DNA of 64,000 bases from Mortierella sp. BCC40632 (lineage: Eukaryota; Mortierellomycota; Mortierellomycetes; Mortierellales; Mortierellaceae), in assembly GCA_011634665.1 (NCBI GenBank), contig WAEK01000002.1, positions 2,376,501 through 2,440,500 on the forward strand, in the 5' to 3' direction. A program made the translations under genes and the position numbers. The notes under the pieces were generated by a model. It saw nothing but the letters and a program-made list of their open reading frames with translations. It did not search any database and was not told the DNA's origin. This document shows positions 44,743 to 58,356 of this stretch, in pieces (position 1 is the stretch's first letter; each line of letters begins with the position of its first letter).

Positions 44743-46975
44743 ATGGGTAACCTGGATCTATTCGCTCCTTCATACATCATCTCCTTCCGCTCCTCCAAGC
44801 GGCGGCATGATCGAAGAGAGTTTCCCTCTAGTCCTTCCACTTTGTCTACTACCTTCGATTCGCCTCCAAGAACCTCACAAGATGCCATCCCTCCACTCGA
44901 CTCTTCCGTGTTGCTTCCGCTGCCTGCATCAAGGCCCGCACGACAAACCTCTGCTTGGAGTCAAGATGACCACGATGGTCGCGTGGGAATAGTTTTAGGT
45001 TCTCGGTATGTAGAATAGTTAAACTTATCTTCTTAGACAACATGGGTATGATCCTCTCTGTTGACGACCACGGCAGAAACAACGCCAGTGATCAGCGCAG
45101 CTTTCTTCCTGCCCTCCATGCAGCTGACACAGTCTCTTTTCACTCCATTCTCTAAATCGTCGCCGTCATCTTCATCATCGCCGTCATCACCGTCTATCAT
45201 TGTCTGGACGCTCTGTGGCAATGGGATCAAGGCGTCGCCATGGGCAACGGCAGGGACGAGAGGATGAGGCTCGGCCCAGAGTGTCTGAATTAGGAAACCA
45301 AGCAGTCGGATACGCGACAACCATCGAGGACAACACCACTAACGACAGCGAGAACAACAACGAGATCGAGAACGAAAGCGAACAGGAGCAGCAACATCGA
45401 CAACAACAACACTACAGACAACAGGACCTGGTCGGGCGCAATTCGGAATCAAACTACACCGCCCTTGCCAATCCTGGGCTACGACAACGTCGCAACAGCT
45501 ATAGCAGTTCTGGCAGCGATGGCCATCATCATCATCATCATCATCATATTCATCGTCATTTTCATCATCACACAAGACACGACCGCCGGGATCACACTAC
45601 TGCCGGAGGCTCAATTAGTCATCAGTTAGGGGCGCGTATCCATGGAGCAATTGACAGAGATGGTTTTGCAGAGCAATTGTCGTCACAACAGACATCCTCT
45701 TCATCATTGTCTGGATCGTCTTTGTCGTCTTCATCATCCTCGCGCGGCGAATTTGGAGCGAGAACAGTCAGCGTCATGGGCATGGGCTCTCGTCGTGCCT
45801 CGTCGGACAACGAAGCTGGTCTGACCACGACCCTATTGTTTGACCACTACAATGTGCAGGGCGAAGAAGAAGAGGAGAACTCTGTTGTTGTAGATGACTG
45901 TCGCATGGACAGGAGACACAACAACAACAACAGCAACGCCAAGGTTCATGCTGCGGGCACGAGGACGCCGCGGGAGCAAGAAGAAGACCAGGCTGAGGGC
46001 CCGTCCACCTCTTCCTCTCCTTCCGCAGCGGTCGAGCAGGACGAAGTTGAGGACGAACTATTTTGTGCCATCTGTCTGGACAAGGTCCGACCAAGCTATC
46101 ACGCCAAGGCGATCCTTGCATGTCAGCACCAATTCCACCTCTCTTGCATCTCGTGAGTGTTTATATTTTTATTGCTGTGGTCTTGGATGATAATGTACAT
46201 TTTACATCATTGAGTATTGTAGTACTGACGTCTCAAGATTACTGTTCATCATAGGATGGCATTCTCACTCGGCAACAAGGAAATGATTTGTCCTCTATGT
46301 CGCTTTCTTCACAAAGACCAACCCTTTATGGGACCCGATACAGAAGAGGACGCAAAGTCCAACCAACAGGACCAGCGATTGTCTCGTGGTGGCCTCTCCT
46401 CCTCGCTTATGTCGCTTGCAGAGAGGGAACGGACACGCTCTAGAACGTTTGGGTCAACAACAACCCTTCATGAGCATCCAACAAGTGGTACGGTCCTTTC
46501 AATGATGCCTTCGCTCTTCGAGACGTACTGGGGTCGAGGACCGAGTGCAGGAATGATCCACATCCATGTTTCGTACACTGCCCCGAATACGAGACGAAAT
46601 CGCTCTCGGGCTTCTCTGCAGGACGAGAGCGAGTCTGGAGGACCAGAAGAGGGAGAGGAAGGTTCAGAGGAGGCAATGACTGAGGGTGATATATATCTCA
46701 AGACATCGACCTGGCTAATGTTGTATGCAGTACCTTTCATGGTATCAATGGTGATGCTGGCGCTGGTATTGGGCAAGGTCGAGACGTTGTGGTCTAAAAT
46801 CTCGTGCCTGATCGGCGCAGCGATTGTGTACATGGTATGTTGGGCATTGGCAGTAGCCATAATGGACCCAGATTTCGAATCGAGGGTACTTCTGGAACGG
46901 ATACATCAGCGGGAGTTAGAGCAGCAACTGCAGATACAACAATTGAGCCAGCAACAACAACTGTTCCGGGCCTAG
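44743..46975 (+). CDS. RING-H2 E3 ubiquitin ligase-like membrane protein
   Basis: RING-H2 proteins recruit E2 enzymes to ubiquitinate targets. Exons 44743-45005, 45133-46152 and 46255-46975 join in phase and give 667 residues. The first exon is the least certain; an internal ATG at 45221 (MGSRRRHGQ) is the fallback start. The middle is disordered, with a His run (about 45523-45570) and Ser runs. The RING spans the second intron: CAIC, then CQHQFHLSC and, after the intron, CPLC, the C3H2C3 ligand set. After a disordered linker come two hydrophobic segments, WLMLYAVPFMVSMVMLALVL (about 46712-46775) and ISCLIGAAIVYMVCWALAVA (about 46798-46860), and a Gln-rich tail. This predicts a membrane-anchored ligase with the RING upstream of a hairpin of two helices. 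Confidence 0.85.
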
Positions 46976-47390
46976 CGGTAGATTTCTTAGTCCTCTGGTT
47001 TGTTCAACGGATATGTCAGCAGCGCAGTGTTAATGTAAATAGTAAAAAGTAAAATGCTAAATTTTTTTTTAAAAAAAAAAAAAAAAGGGGGGAAGGGGCG
47101 AGAGAGACTTGTGGACGCGTTTTTTTTTTTTACACTTCTGGTCTCCCTATTCGGGTTGTGTCTCGTCCAATCATGGTCACTCATCAATGTGGCGTCTATT
47201 TCGCCAACGTCAATTGAGAACGACCCTGTATCACGGACACACGGCCCCCTTTCTCTCCTCTCTCCGAATGTGCATCTTTTTCTCCTTACGTCTCCGTTCA
47301 TCAGGACCATTCATCCAACCAGGACTCTGCCTCATCACAAAGTCGTTACCACAGCGGACAGGACCTCGAGCCAATCTTACACATCGCGTC

Positions 47391-48883
47391 ATGTCTGAAC
47401 CGGCACATAGAGAGATCTCCGTGCCCTGGCCGGACAAGAAGGCCATCCCTGTCACACTGACTAGTCCACCTTCCGGCGTAAAGCACTCCGGATATGCAGT
47501 TGTTCTCGGACCAGGCGCAGGTTTGGTTTAGTTTGAGCTCTTATCGGAAGGGGAACCAAAGGATTGGATTTTTTTTTTCTGGACAAAGAGACTGATTTTT
47601 TTTTCAATTGCCCGGTTCACTCTATCTACAGGAGGCAATGCAAAGACAGAGTTGCTGACTGCCGTGGCGACCGAGGTGGCGAAGCGTGGATATTATTGTG
47701 CACGGTACGAGGCCAAAGTCCCTAGTCTTGGTAAGACTCTTGTTTTTCATTTCCTCCCTTGGACTGAATTGAGAGTGGGTGGAAGAAGGTGGCAGAAACA
47801 ACAAATACTGCTAAAAAAAAAAAAAAAAAAAAAAAAAAAGTCATCGGTCACTTACAGATACTTGTTCTATCGACTGGTTTCGGTGGGCGAGGTAGGATTC
47901 CGGGTCTCGCTCTGCACAAGGGTCATGGAGCATTTGTTTCACCCAACTCAAGGTGCTCATCCTGTGAAGGGCTGTTTCCTAGGGGGTCATAGTATGGGAA
48001 CCAGAGGTAAGCGCTTGAAAGAAGTATACATGCAGTACAGAAATAGCAAATCTTTTTTTTTTTCCTAACCTCATCTGACGTCTCCTGAAAAATGGTTGCT
48101 AAAAAAAAAAAAAGTGGCAGGAAACGAACGATCGCCGCCGAAGTTGCAGGACAAGCCTCCAGCACTACGAATGAAAAGGACAAGAGTGGAGGCAAGAGCA
48201 AGAGCAAGAGCAAGAGCAAGAGCAAGGACGACAAAGAAAAAGAAAAGGAAAAGGAAGATACCCTTCCAACGGATTTTGTTCTCGGTCTTATTCTCTACTC
48301 ATACCCACTCCATACTCCAGGAGATACTCATCAGCTACGGGACCAAATTTTGCTTGACATTCCAGCTTCTGTCCCGACCTTGATGATCTCAGGTTTAAAG
48401 GATACCATGTGTCTTCCGGACCTATTCGAACCCGTTTTTGACCAGATGCAATCACAGCCCAGAGAGGTCATCCAGATTCTGGGAGCAGACCACGGTCTTG
48501 GCTTTGGGTCTTCTAAACTTTCTCATGTCAAACAACAGGCCTTGACGGCCAGCCTTGTCCAACGAACTGCTAGTTTCCTGGAAGAAGCCATTGCCTCGCG
48601 CTTGGCCCTGTCCTCTTCTCCTTTAGAGTCACCGTCCAAAGTAGGAAAGGAAGAAGAGGAGGAAGAAGAGATGAAGGATGTACCAGAAGGGAATCGGAGC
48701 AAGCGATCCAGGACGAGCAAGGCTCCTGCAAAGGTGACCAAAAAACAAAAGACAAGCTCAACAACAACAACGGCAACAGCCACGACGACAGGCGGCGGGA
48801 GAAGTGTCACAAAGAAGAGAGCCGAGTTGAAAAAGGCTATAACTGATAGTGAATGGACCGTTGCCCTTTCGACGGTTTTATAG
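47391..48883 (+). CDS. TEX30/KANSL3-like alpha/beta hydrolase
   Basis: Four exons: 47391-47520, 47632-47730, 47896-48006 and one ending at 48883. The oxyanion-loop region reads VVLGPGAGGNAKTELL; the nucleophile elbow is GGHSMGTR (G-x-S-x-G). After an insertion the core resumes with LGLILYSYPLHTPGDTHQLRD, then acid SGLKD and histidine GADHGLGF, completing a Ser-Asp-His set in family order. The insertion is Lys/Ser-rich and includes a run of six GAGCAA-type hexamers (about 48193-48228). The last acceptor is ambiguous. The AG at about 48118-48119 would give the more family-like sequence (TIAAEVAGQ) but shifts the frame by one; the AG near 48148 keeps phase. The C-terminus is basic (KRSRTSKAPAKVTKKQK), a possible nuclear signal. 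The substrate is unknown. Confidence 0.8.
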
Positions 48884-48966
48884 TCAAATCGATTTTAATT
48901 TTATTGTGTTTGTGTTTGTTTTTTGTTTTGGATGGGCTTGGGGTGTTGAAACGGTTCCTTTCCCAC

Positions 48967-51744
48967 TTAGTGACCACCAAGTGGACGGTTGTCATCCTCT
49001 TCATCCTCAACGGTCCATGTCTTTTGTGGCTGCATCTGCTTCGGTGTTGGCAGACCCATAGCCATGTGTGGTGCTGAGGTGGGTACCATGCCCGGGTATA
49101 GGTTGGGTGGTTGAAGTGGGTATGCTCCTCCCATGGGCTGTTGCTGTCCCAATTGACTGTTCTCCCATGCCATCCTTCGTTGGTCCTGAAGCCACCGCTC
49201 CTTCTCAGCAGTCATTGCCATTGCTGCATGCTGTTGCTGTTGTTGTTGCTGATACTGGTATTGGAGCTGGTTTGTGCCTTGGGCTTTGGCTAGCTTCTTA
49301 TCTCTCTCCATTGCTGTGATCGCTCCGACAAGTCCTGTCTGAGGTGGCGGCGGCTTGGCTTCAACATGGATCAGGGTGTGGTGAGGAGTGGGGAACTGCT
49401 GGGGTTGTCCTCCTGCATGCATGTAATGGTTCTGTGGATGGTAGGGCGAGGGGGAGCCGCCCAGTCCAATCAAAGGTTGTTGGGGCTGAGGCTGCGAGGA
49501 CTGGAACGATGATGGCATAACCAACATGGATTGTCTTGCAGGGTTGGCAGCAGCTGAAGCGGCTCTTGTCGAAGGGCCGTGACCACCACTGCCGTTGCTT
49601 CCAGCCGAATTATTCGAGCCGTTAGAGCCCGTCGAATGGAGCGATGTCATCGAACCACGGTCGTGTTGCAGTTGGCCCAGAGTGATGGAGCTCATACTGT
49701 GACGATATCCCGCAGGGAAACTGCTCGTCAGCAATGATGGTGCACTGACTGACTGTGTAAGAGCCGATTGCTGGAGCTGAAGCTGTTGTTGGTGTTGATG
49801 AACCTGACTCTGTTGCTGCTGGATTAACATGAGGTGTTGCTGCTGCTGTTCCTGAAGCACGCGTGCCTGCTCCTCTTCAATCAAGCTGGTCAAACGTGTC
49901 TGCGAATGTGACAGCTGGTGTTGTTGATAAAGCGAGGGAACAGAGTGGTGCATCAGAGGAGAAGAATTCATAGGGACATACTGCTGATAGAGAGCTGGCG
50001 CAGACGAGATCGAGTGGATCGAATGCATAGATGCATTCGAGGTCTGACGTGAGCGAGTCCGGGGCTGAGGTGACTGGTGAAGTGATGGCGACGTGTAGAC
50101 GTATTGTTGTTGCAAGAGCGGCGAAAGGTGAACGGCACCAGGAGGCGTTGAAAATGCAGTATGAGGCAACTGCATTGGCATCGTCGGCGGCGTCATCGGC
50201 GTCGGAGGGACTAGCGGAGCAAATTGAGGAATACCTGGGATGACCGTCAGCGGTTGCAGCTGTGGCAAAGTGTGTGAAGACTGCTGGAGTTTCTCACCCA
50301 ACGGGGTGTCATCGTCATCATCACTGTCACTGCTCTTGTTTTCCTTGCCATCCTCCTCCTCGGCTGTCTTCAAGGCTGACTCTGCACCTTCACCTGTTGC
50401 AGAAGCAGAGGAATCGTTCTTGGACAGGGCAGCCTGGAGTTGGTGCTGGTGCTGGTGCTGCTGCTGGAGGAGCATGATTTGATAGGCCTGCTGTTGTTGC
50501 TGCATGGTAGCGATCTGGAGCTGTTGCTGTTGGACGATCAACATCATTTCTTGTTGCTGCTGCTGGTAAATGGCCATAGAGCTAGCAAGACTTGCAGCTG
50601 CAGAGCTGTTGGCATCCATGTAATTGATTGTAGAACTAGGGGCTGTGTTGACTGGCAAGCCAAGCAAGCCAGCACCCATGACTTCAGGAGCTAGACCTGA
50701 AGAAGTCGCAATGCCATTGGCTCCGATCGTAGGCACATGTGCTGTCCCGCTAACGGGCAGTGTCGACGCAGTCATATCCGAAGTTGCCAGCAACGTCGTG
50801 GTAGAGGAGGCAGGCGTCGTTGTCCGAGATTGAGCAAGTGCAATGGGTGTAGTTGTTTGAGCAGAGACGAGAGAGGTGGTGGAGCCGGTGTTGATTGAGG
50901 CCACTTCGTTCCGTTGCGATCCAGTGTTGAATCCCGCTGCAGGCTTCCCGTCTAACCGGTCCTCATCTGATTCCGTATCCGAGTCTACAGGCGCCTTCCG
51001 CACATAGTTCTGTCCTGGCCCTGCGACGCGCACACGGCCTGGAGCTCTGGAGGCGCGGTTCGACATGGGCTTGTTGCGCTCAGAGTCAGTGTCGTCGTCT
51101 CCATCACTATCACTGTCCTTGGGCTCGCTAGTTGGTGTCATCAGCTTGCTGGGCTCTGAGGCCATGTTCGCCTTTGAGATGCTCTGAGGCGAGTTGACGG
51201 ATACTGCCGTCTCTTGAGATTCCTCATCTGACTCTGTATCCGAGTTGAGTGGTGTTTTCCTGACATAGTTTTGACCAGGCTTGACGGCTGTGCCTTTGGA
51301 AAGACGAGTCTGACTGAATGGCTTGAGCAGGCCATCGACACGGCGATCTGCATGTGGAAAAGGCGCACCCTCGTCCTCGCTCTCTTCCTCATCGTTCATA
51401 TTGTTGTCCTCATCGTTCTCGTCATCTTCGTCGCTGTCAGACTGGACAGGACCTTTTCGTACATAGCCCGCACGTCGTCCAGGTGCGGCTCTGGGGAATC
51501 CAAACGCTGACCGTGCAGCCTGATGGCTGGCCACTGTGTCTGTGTCTGTGTCTGTGCTCGTGCCTGCACCTGTGCCCATGCTGGGCGCAGTGGGGGCAGC
51601 CGGCTCGTTGTTGGTGCAGTAACTCTCGATGGTGGCCATGACAGAGCTCTCGAAGCTGGTATCGTCGCTTGACTCAGTACTGTGCATGAAAGAGACGGAA
51701 CGTTTTGGCTTGAGGGTCGAGGGTTCGACGGCGTGTTGGGACAT
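48967..51744 (-). CDS. Gln/Ser-rich protein with three YVRK-acidic motifs, 925 residues
   Basis: A single open frame starts at ATG 51744 and ends 84 bp from the convergent hydrolase gene's stop. Near the N-terminus a basic Ser motif (LKPKRSVSFMHS) is present. Three copies of a motif lie at about residues 92-107, 157-174 and 243-262: GYVRKGPVQSDSDEDDE, NYVRKTPLNSDTESDEE and NYVRKAPVDSDTESDED. Each combines a Tyr-Val-Arg-Lys core with an acidic casein-kinase-2-like tail. The central and C-terminal parts are Gln-rich with possible coiled coils, and DDDDTPLGEKL and a final DDNRPLGGH share a D-x-PLG ending. I recognise no named family. Gln-rich composition suggests a nuclear or condensate role only loosely. 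Confidence 0.78.
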   Translation of the reverse strand: MSQHAVEPSTLKPKRSVSFMHSTESSDDTSFESSVMATIESYCTNNEPAAPTAPSMGTGAGTSTDTDTDTVASHQAARSAFGFPRAAPGRRAGYVRKGPVQSDSDEDDENDEDNNMNDEEESEDEGAPFPHADRRVDGLLKPFSQTRLSKGTAVKPGQNYVRKTPLNSDTESDEESQETAVSVNSPQSISKANMASEPSKLMTPTSEPKDSDSDGDDDTDSERNKPMSNRASRAPGRVRVAGPGQNYVRKAPVDSDTESDEDRLDGKPAAGFNTGSQRNEVASINTGSTTSLVSAQTTTPIALAQSRTTTPASSTTTLLATSDMTASTLPVSGTAHVPTIGANGIATSSGLAPEVMGAGLLGLPVNTAPSSTINYMDANSSAAASLASSMAIYQQQQQEMMLIVQQQQLQIATMQQQQQAYQIMLLQQQHQHQHQLQAALSKNDSSASATGEGAESALKTAEEEDGKENKSSDSDDDDDTPLGEKLQQSSHTLPQLQPLTVIPGIPQFAPLVPPTPMTPPTMPMQLPHTAFSTPPGAVHLSPLLQQQYVYTSPSLHQSPQPRTRSRQTSNASMHSIHSISSAPALYQQYVPMNSSPLMHHSVPSLYQQHQLSHSQTRLTSLIEEEQARVLQEQQQQHLMLIQQQQSQVHQHQQQLQLQQSALTQSVSAPSLLTSSFPAGYRHSMSSITLGQLQHDRGSMTSLHSTGSNGSNNSAGSNGSGGHGPSTRAASAAANPARQSMLVMPSSFQSSQPQPQQPLIGLGGSPSPYHPQNHYMHAGGQPQQFPTPHHTLIHVEAKPPPPQTGLVGAITAMERDKKLAKAQGTNQLQYQYQQQQQQQHAAMAMTAEKERWLQDQRRMAWENSQLGQQQPMGGAYPLQPPNLYPGMVPTSAPHMAMGLPTPKQMQPQKTWTVEDEEDDNRPLGGH

Positions 51745-54932
<3,188 letters not shown>

Positions 54933-55538
54933 ATGTGGCTCTTTGGATATGGCAGTCTGATTTGGCGTCCTGACATGGAGTATGAGGACAGGTAATGCAC
55001 AGCACACTTTCTCCCTTGTTCTTGCTCATGCCCCCAGTCTCTGATTCAGCAGACTAGGGCAGCTTCTTTTTTCAATACCCCTCCTTCTCCACTCTTTGGC
55101 TTCCCCTGAAAAGACATCTAATACTCAAAATCCGCCTTCTTGCCTGTTCCGCCGGGCCCTCGATCTCGGCCTTTTTTCTTTTCTTTTCTTTTCTTTTCTT
55201 TTCTTTTCTTTTCTTTTCTTTTCTTTTCTTTTCTTTTCTTTTCTTTTCTTTTCTTTTCTTTTCTTTTCTTTTCTTTTCTTTTCTTTTCTTTTCTTTTCTT
55301 TTCTTTTCTTTTCTTTTCTTTTTTGTAGCAAGCCTGGTTATATCAAGGGCCATGTTCGCCGATTCTGGCAAAGAAGTACAGACCACCGAGGAACAGAGGA
55401 GGCTCCAGGCCGAGTGGTGACCTTGATCCCTTACGAAGAATTCTCTACTCGCTTCATTTCGGAGGATCAGGTATCAGGATCCGATTCTTTCTCTCCGCAG
55501 TGGGTCAAGTCTCTTGTTCTCGTGATCAATGTCCTCAC

Positions 55539-55585
<47 letters not shown>

Positions 55586-56062
55586 ATTATCAACCACTGG
55601 AAATCAGCACTCACTGGATCAATCAGACATTACTTGGGGCGTGGCCTACAAGATCCCAGAGAGTAAAGTTGCAGAGACCAAGGCATACCTGGATCACCGC
55701 GAAAAGAATGGCTACGAAACCCATTATGTCGATGTCTACCACCCTGACAGCGACATGGCCGTTGTTGAGAGAGTAAGCCGAGGAGATAGAGAGGATTGGT
55801 TTTGCGCTGTTCTTGTATTATTAGCCTACTATCGGAGCAGACAAGAGTGACTAGCGAAATCTATGGACAAACTGTCGACATTTTGACTCATTCTTTTTTT
55901 TTTTTTTTTGCTTCTGCAAGGCTATCGTATACATTGGATCAACTGACAACTCAGAATTCGCAGGGCCTGCACCCCTGGACCACATTGCCCAGCAGATTTA
56001 TTCGTCGCATGGTATGTTGTTATTTTTACGCTGGTGACCATTCCCTGTTCCCTTTCCTCTTT

Positions 56063-56100
<38 letters not shown>

Positions 56101-56382
56101 AGAATGAGAGAAAGAAAGAAAGAGAGGTGCTGTGATTCGCCACGGACTGACCTCAAAGCCACTATCTCCTTTCTAGGCCCAAGTGGACCCAATTTGGATT
56201 ACCTGTTGAACCTTGCACATGCGCTAAGGGTAGTTGCGCCGTCCAGTCGTGATCAACATTTGTTTACATTAGAAACCAAAGTCAAAGAGTTGATGCTTAG
56301 AGATGCTGGGTCCCAAGAAGCATTTGAAATTATGCTTTCCAAAATCATTATTTCTTCACATACCGCCGCCATCCCTGCTTAA
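54933..56382 (+). CDS. GCG1: ChaC-type glutathione-specific gamma-glutamylcyclotransferase
   Basis: The family degrades glutathione to 5-oxoproline and Cys-Gly in the cytosol. Five exons fit in phase: 54933-54991, 55329-55470, 55608-55772, 55921-56011 and 56177-56382, giving 220 residues, close to the family norm. [10 protein letters not shown] is the substrate-binding YGSL signature at the N-terminus; [24 protein letters not shown] and WGVAYKIP follow in family order. [10 protein letters not shown] carries the conserved Glu expected to be catalytic, then [32 protein letters not shown] and [11 protein letters not shown] complete the fold. The symbol follows the yeast enzyme of the same family. 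Introns are swollen with repeats: TTTTC pentamers in the first, CT in the second, T-run in the third and GA in the fourth. Confidence 0.93.
55172..55325 (+). repeat. (TTTTC)n pentanucleotide microsatellite in ChaC intron 1
   Basis: About 29 near-perfect TTTTC units end three bases before the splice acceptor TTTTGTAG, so the array serves as the polypyrimidine tract of the intron. Confidence 0.95.
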
Positions 56383-56850
56383 AAAAAAAAAAAAAAAAAA
56401 AAGGTGTGGAGACTTAAAAAGATAAAAGGGAGACAAGAAGACAAGATCTAGATTAGCATCCTATTAATCAACATTTGGGATCATACCAAACTATTGTTCG
56501 CCACCTGACCAAGGTGTCTTTGAATAAAAAGCGTTTGGCTCAAGAAAGAAAGACAGTAGCACGACATTGACATTCCTAGGCTTTGTGGTCTGTGCTGTGT
56601 GACGACGCGAAAGAGTGCTCTGTGCAGACCTAGAGAGAGACGCGAGACCTTGACATGACATTGTTTTGGTTTTTTTTCTTTATTAAACTGCCATTTGGTT
56701 CCTCCCAATCAGGGACTGACCCCTTGTCATGCTTTTTATTTGGGCTATTGTGTTTGGGAACCACAGGAGCCCCTTCCTCCGATATTACCGATATTGCCTA
56801 GGGCTCGCGTACTCATGATCATGTGTACGAGTACTCTCCATCTTGCTCAG

Positions 56851-56882
<32 letters not shown>

Positions 56883-58318
56883 CTCTTCCACAATTCTCTC
56901 CAAGGGGCCCCGTCTCCTGTCCCCGCCTCCCACTGCCTCGTGATAAAAAAAAAAGTATGTGGTATGGTGTATCTCGAGATGAGCCATCATTTCGAATATA
57001 TGCGATCTTTCAGAGCACATTCAGGAATGGTGGTAACCCCGCGCGCCACAGAGAAAAGGATGGCGACAGTAACTCTAATAAGAATGAATAAAAAAAAAAA
57101 AAAAGGAGCAGGGGAGCAAATGGAGGAAGAGGAGGGGTCACTAAACACTAGTATGTTCCTAAACCAGCCGAGTTTGGTTAGGACAAAGCCAGTAGCCATC
57201 TCATTAGGGGGAAGAAAGGAATACAGCGTGGCAGTGCTGATCCAGGTTGAGGCCCGCCTGGGAAGAGGAAGATTGTTTACTTTTTACTTTACGCGTCCGT
57301 CCAAACGGAAAGTCGGGGATAGGCTGAGTCAGGGCAAGGAGGTGGGCAAGGGTAAGCCCTACTGTTGGTCAAATGGATAAATGACAATAAAAAGTAGTGC
57401 TTTTCAGACGGCCAGGTAGTTTTCGTCTCATTAACCCAAACGCACTTTAACAAATACGCCGGTCAAAGAGAAGGGGGAATGAAGAGAAACGATGTATCTC
57501 TTCCATTCATGTTCTTTGTGTTGGTAAGACGAGTACGACAGATTGATAATGGGTTTGCTACACAAAAGAAGAGTACGTTGAACAAGAGAACGAGATATGA
57601 AAGAGCAACCCTTTACCCCCTTTTTGTTTGCCCACTTATGTCCTCTTGAGCCGATTGCACCTCCCACACGATCGTTGGCTTGTAAGGTGCAAGAGTGGTC
57701 AGTAGGTAAAATGAATTTGCCGAGTTATGAAGTGACAGAAGGTTATGTGGTGAGTGAAAGTGATCCTAGGCGTGCATAGAGTATGGAAGAGTGTGCACAT
57801 GTTCAGATGAGCAGTGTAAAAAAAAGTGGGTCAACCCATTGGCCTTCACCCGCGCCCTCTTCCCGTAACCCGCCTCCTAGGCGTTCAATCGAATGGGAGG
57901 CGCCAATTTTCCCTCTGTGTAAGAGGGAACGCAACCAAGGATTGGACAGAGAGAAGCACGACCTGATCCTACCGATCTCATTGGCCTCACAGCCAATTCC
58001 ATTCTTCCAATCGTTCATCCGAGGGTTGATGTTGAGAGCGGGAGCAAAGGCCGGTTGTGGTGATGAACAGAGGCAAGGCCATCTTGACTCCAAGACTCTG
58101 CTGTCCATCCCCTCCCTCTTTCACCCACCTTGTTCATGCATCCTGTTGTGTTGTGTGTGTGTGCGTGCGTGTGTGTGTGTGGATGTGTGTGTGGAGAGAG
58201 CCCTCGGGTGCAGGAACAGGCTTGCGATTGGCGAGAGGAAGAGGTCACAGAGAAAAAATGATTTCGCCATCAAACCTGATTTGCAATGACTAAAGAATAT
58301 CCCCAGAGAAGGCAACAG

Positions 58319-58356
<38 letters not shown>

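Noticed and set aside
55072..55386. Lys/Arg/Glu or Phe/Ser/Leu repeat proteins in the ChaC region
   Set aside because: These are six-frame readings of the TTTTC array inside intron 1.
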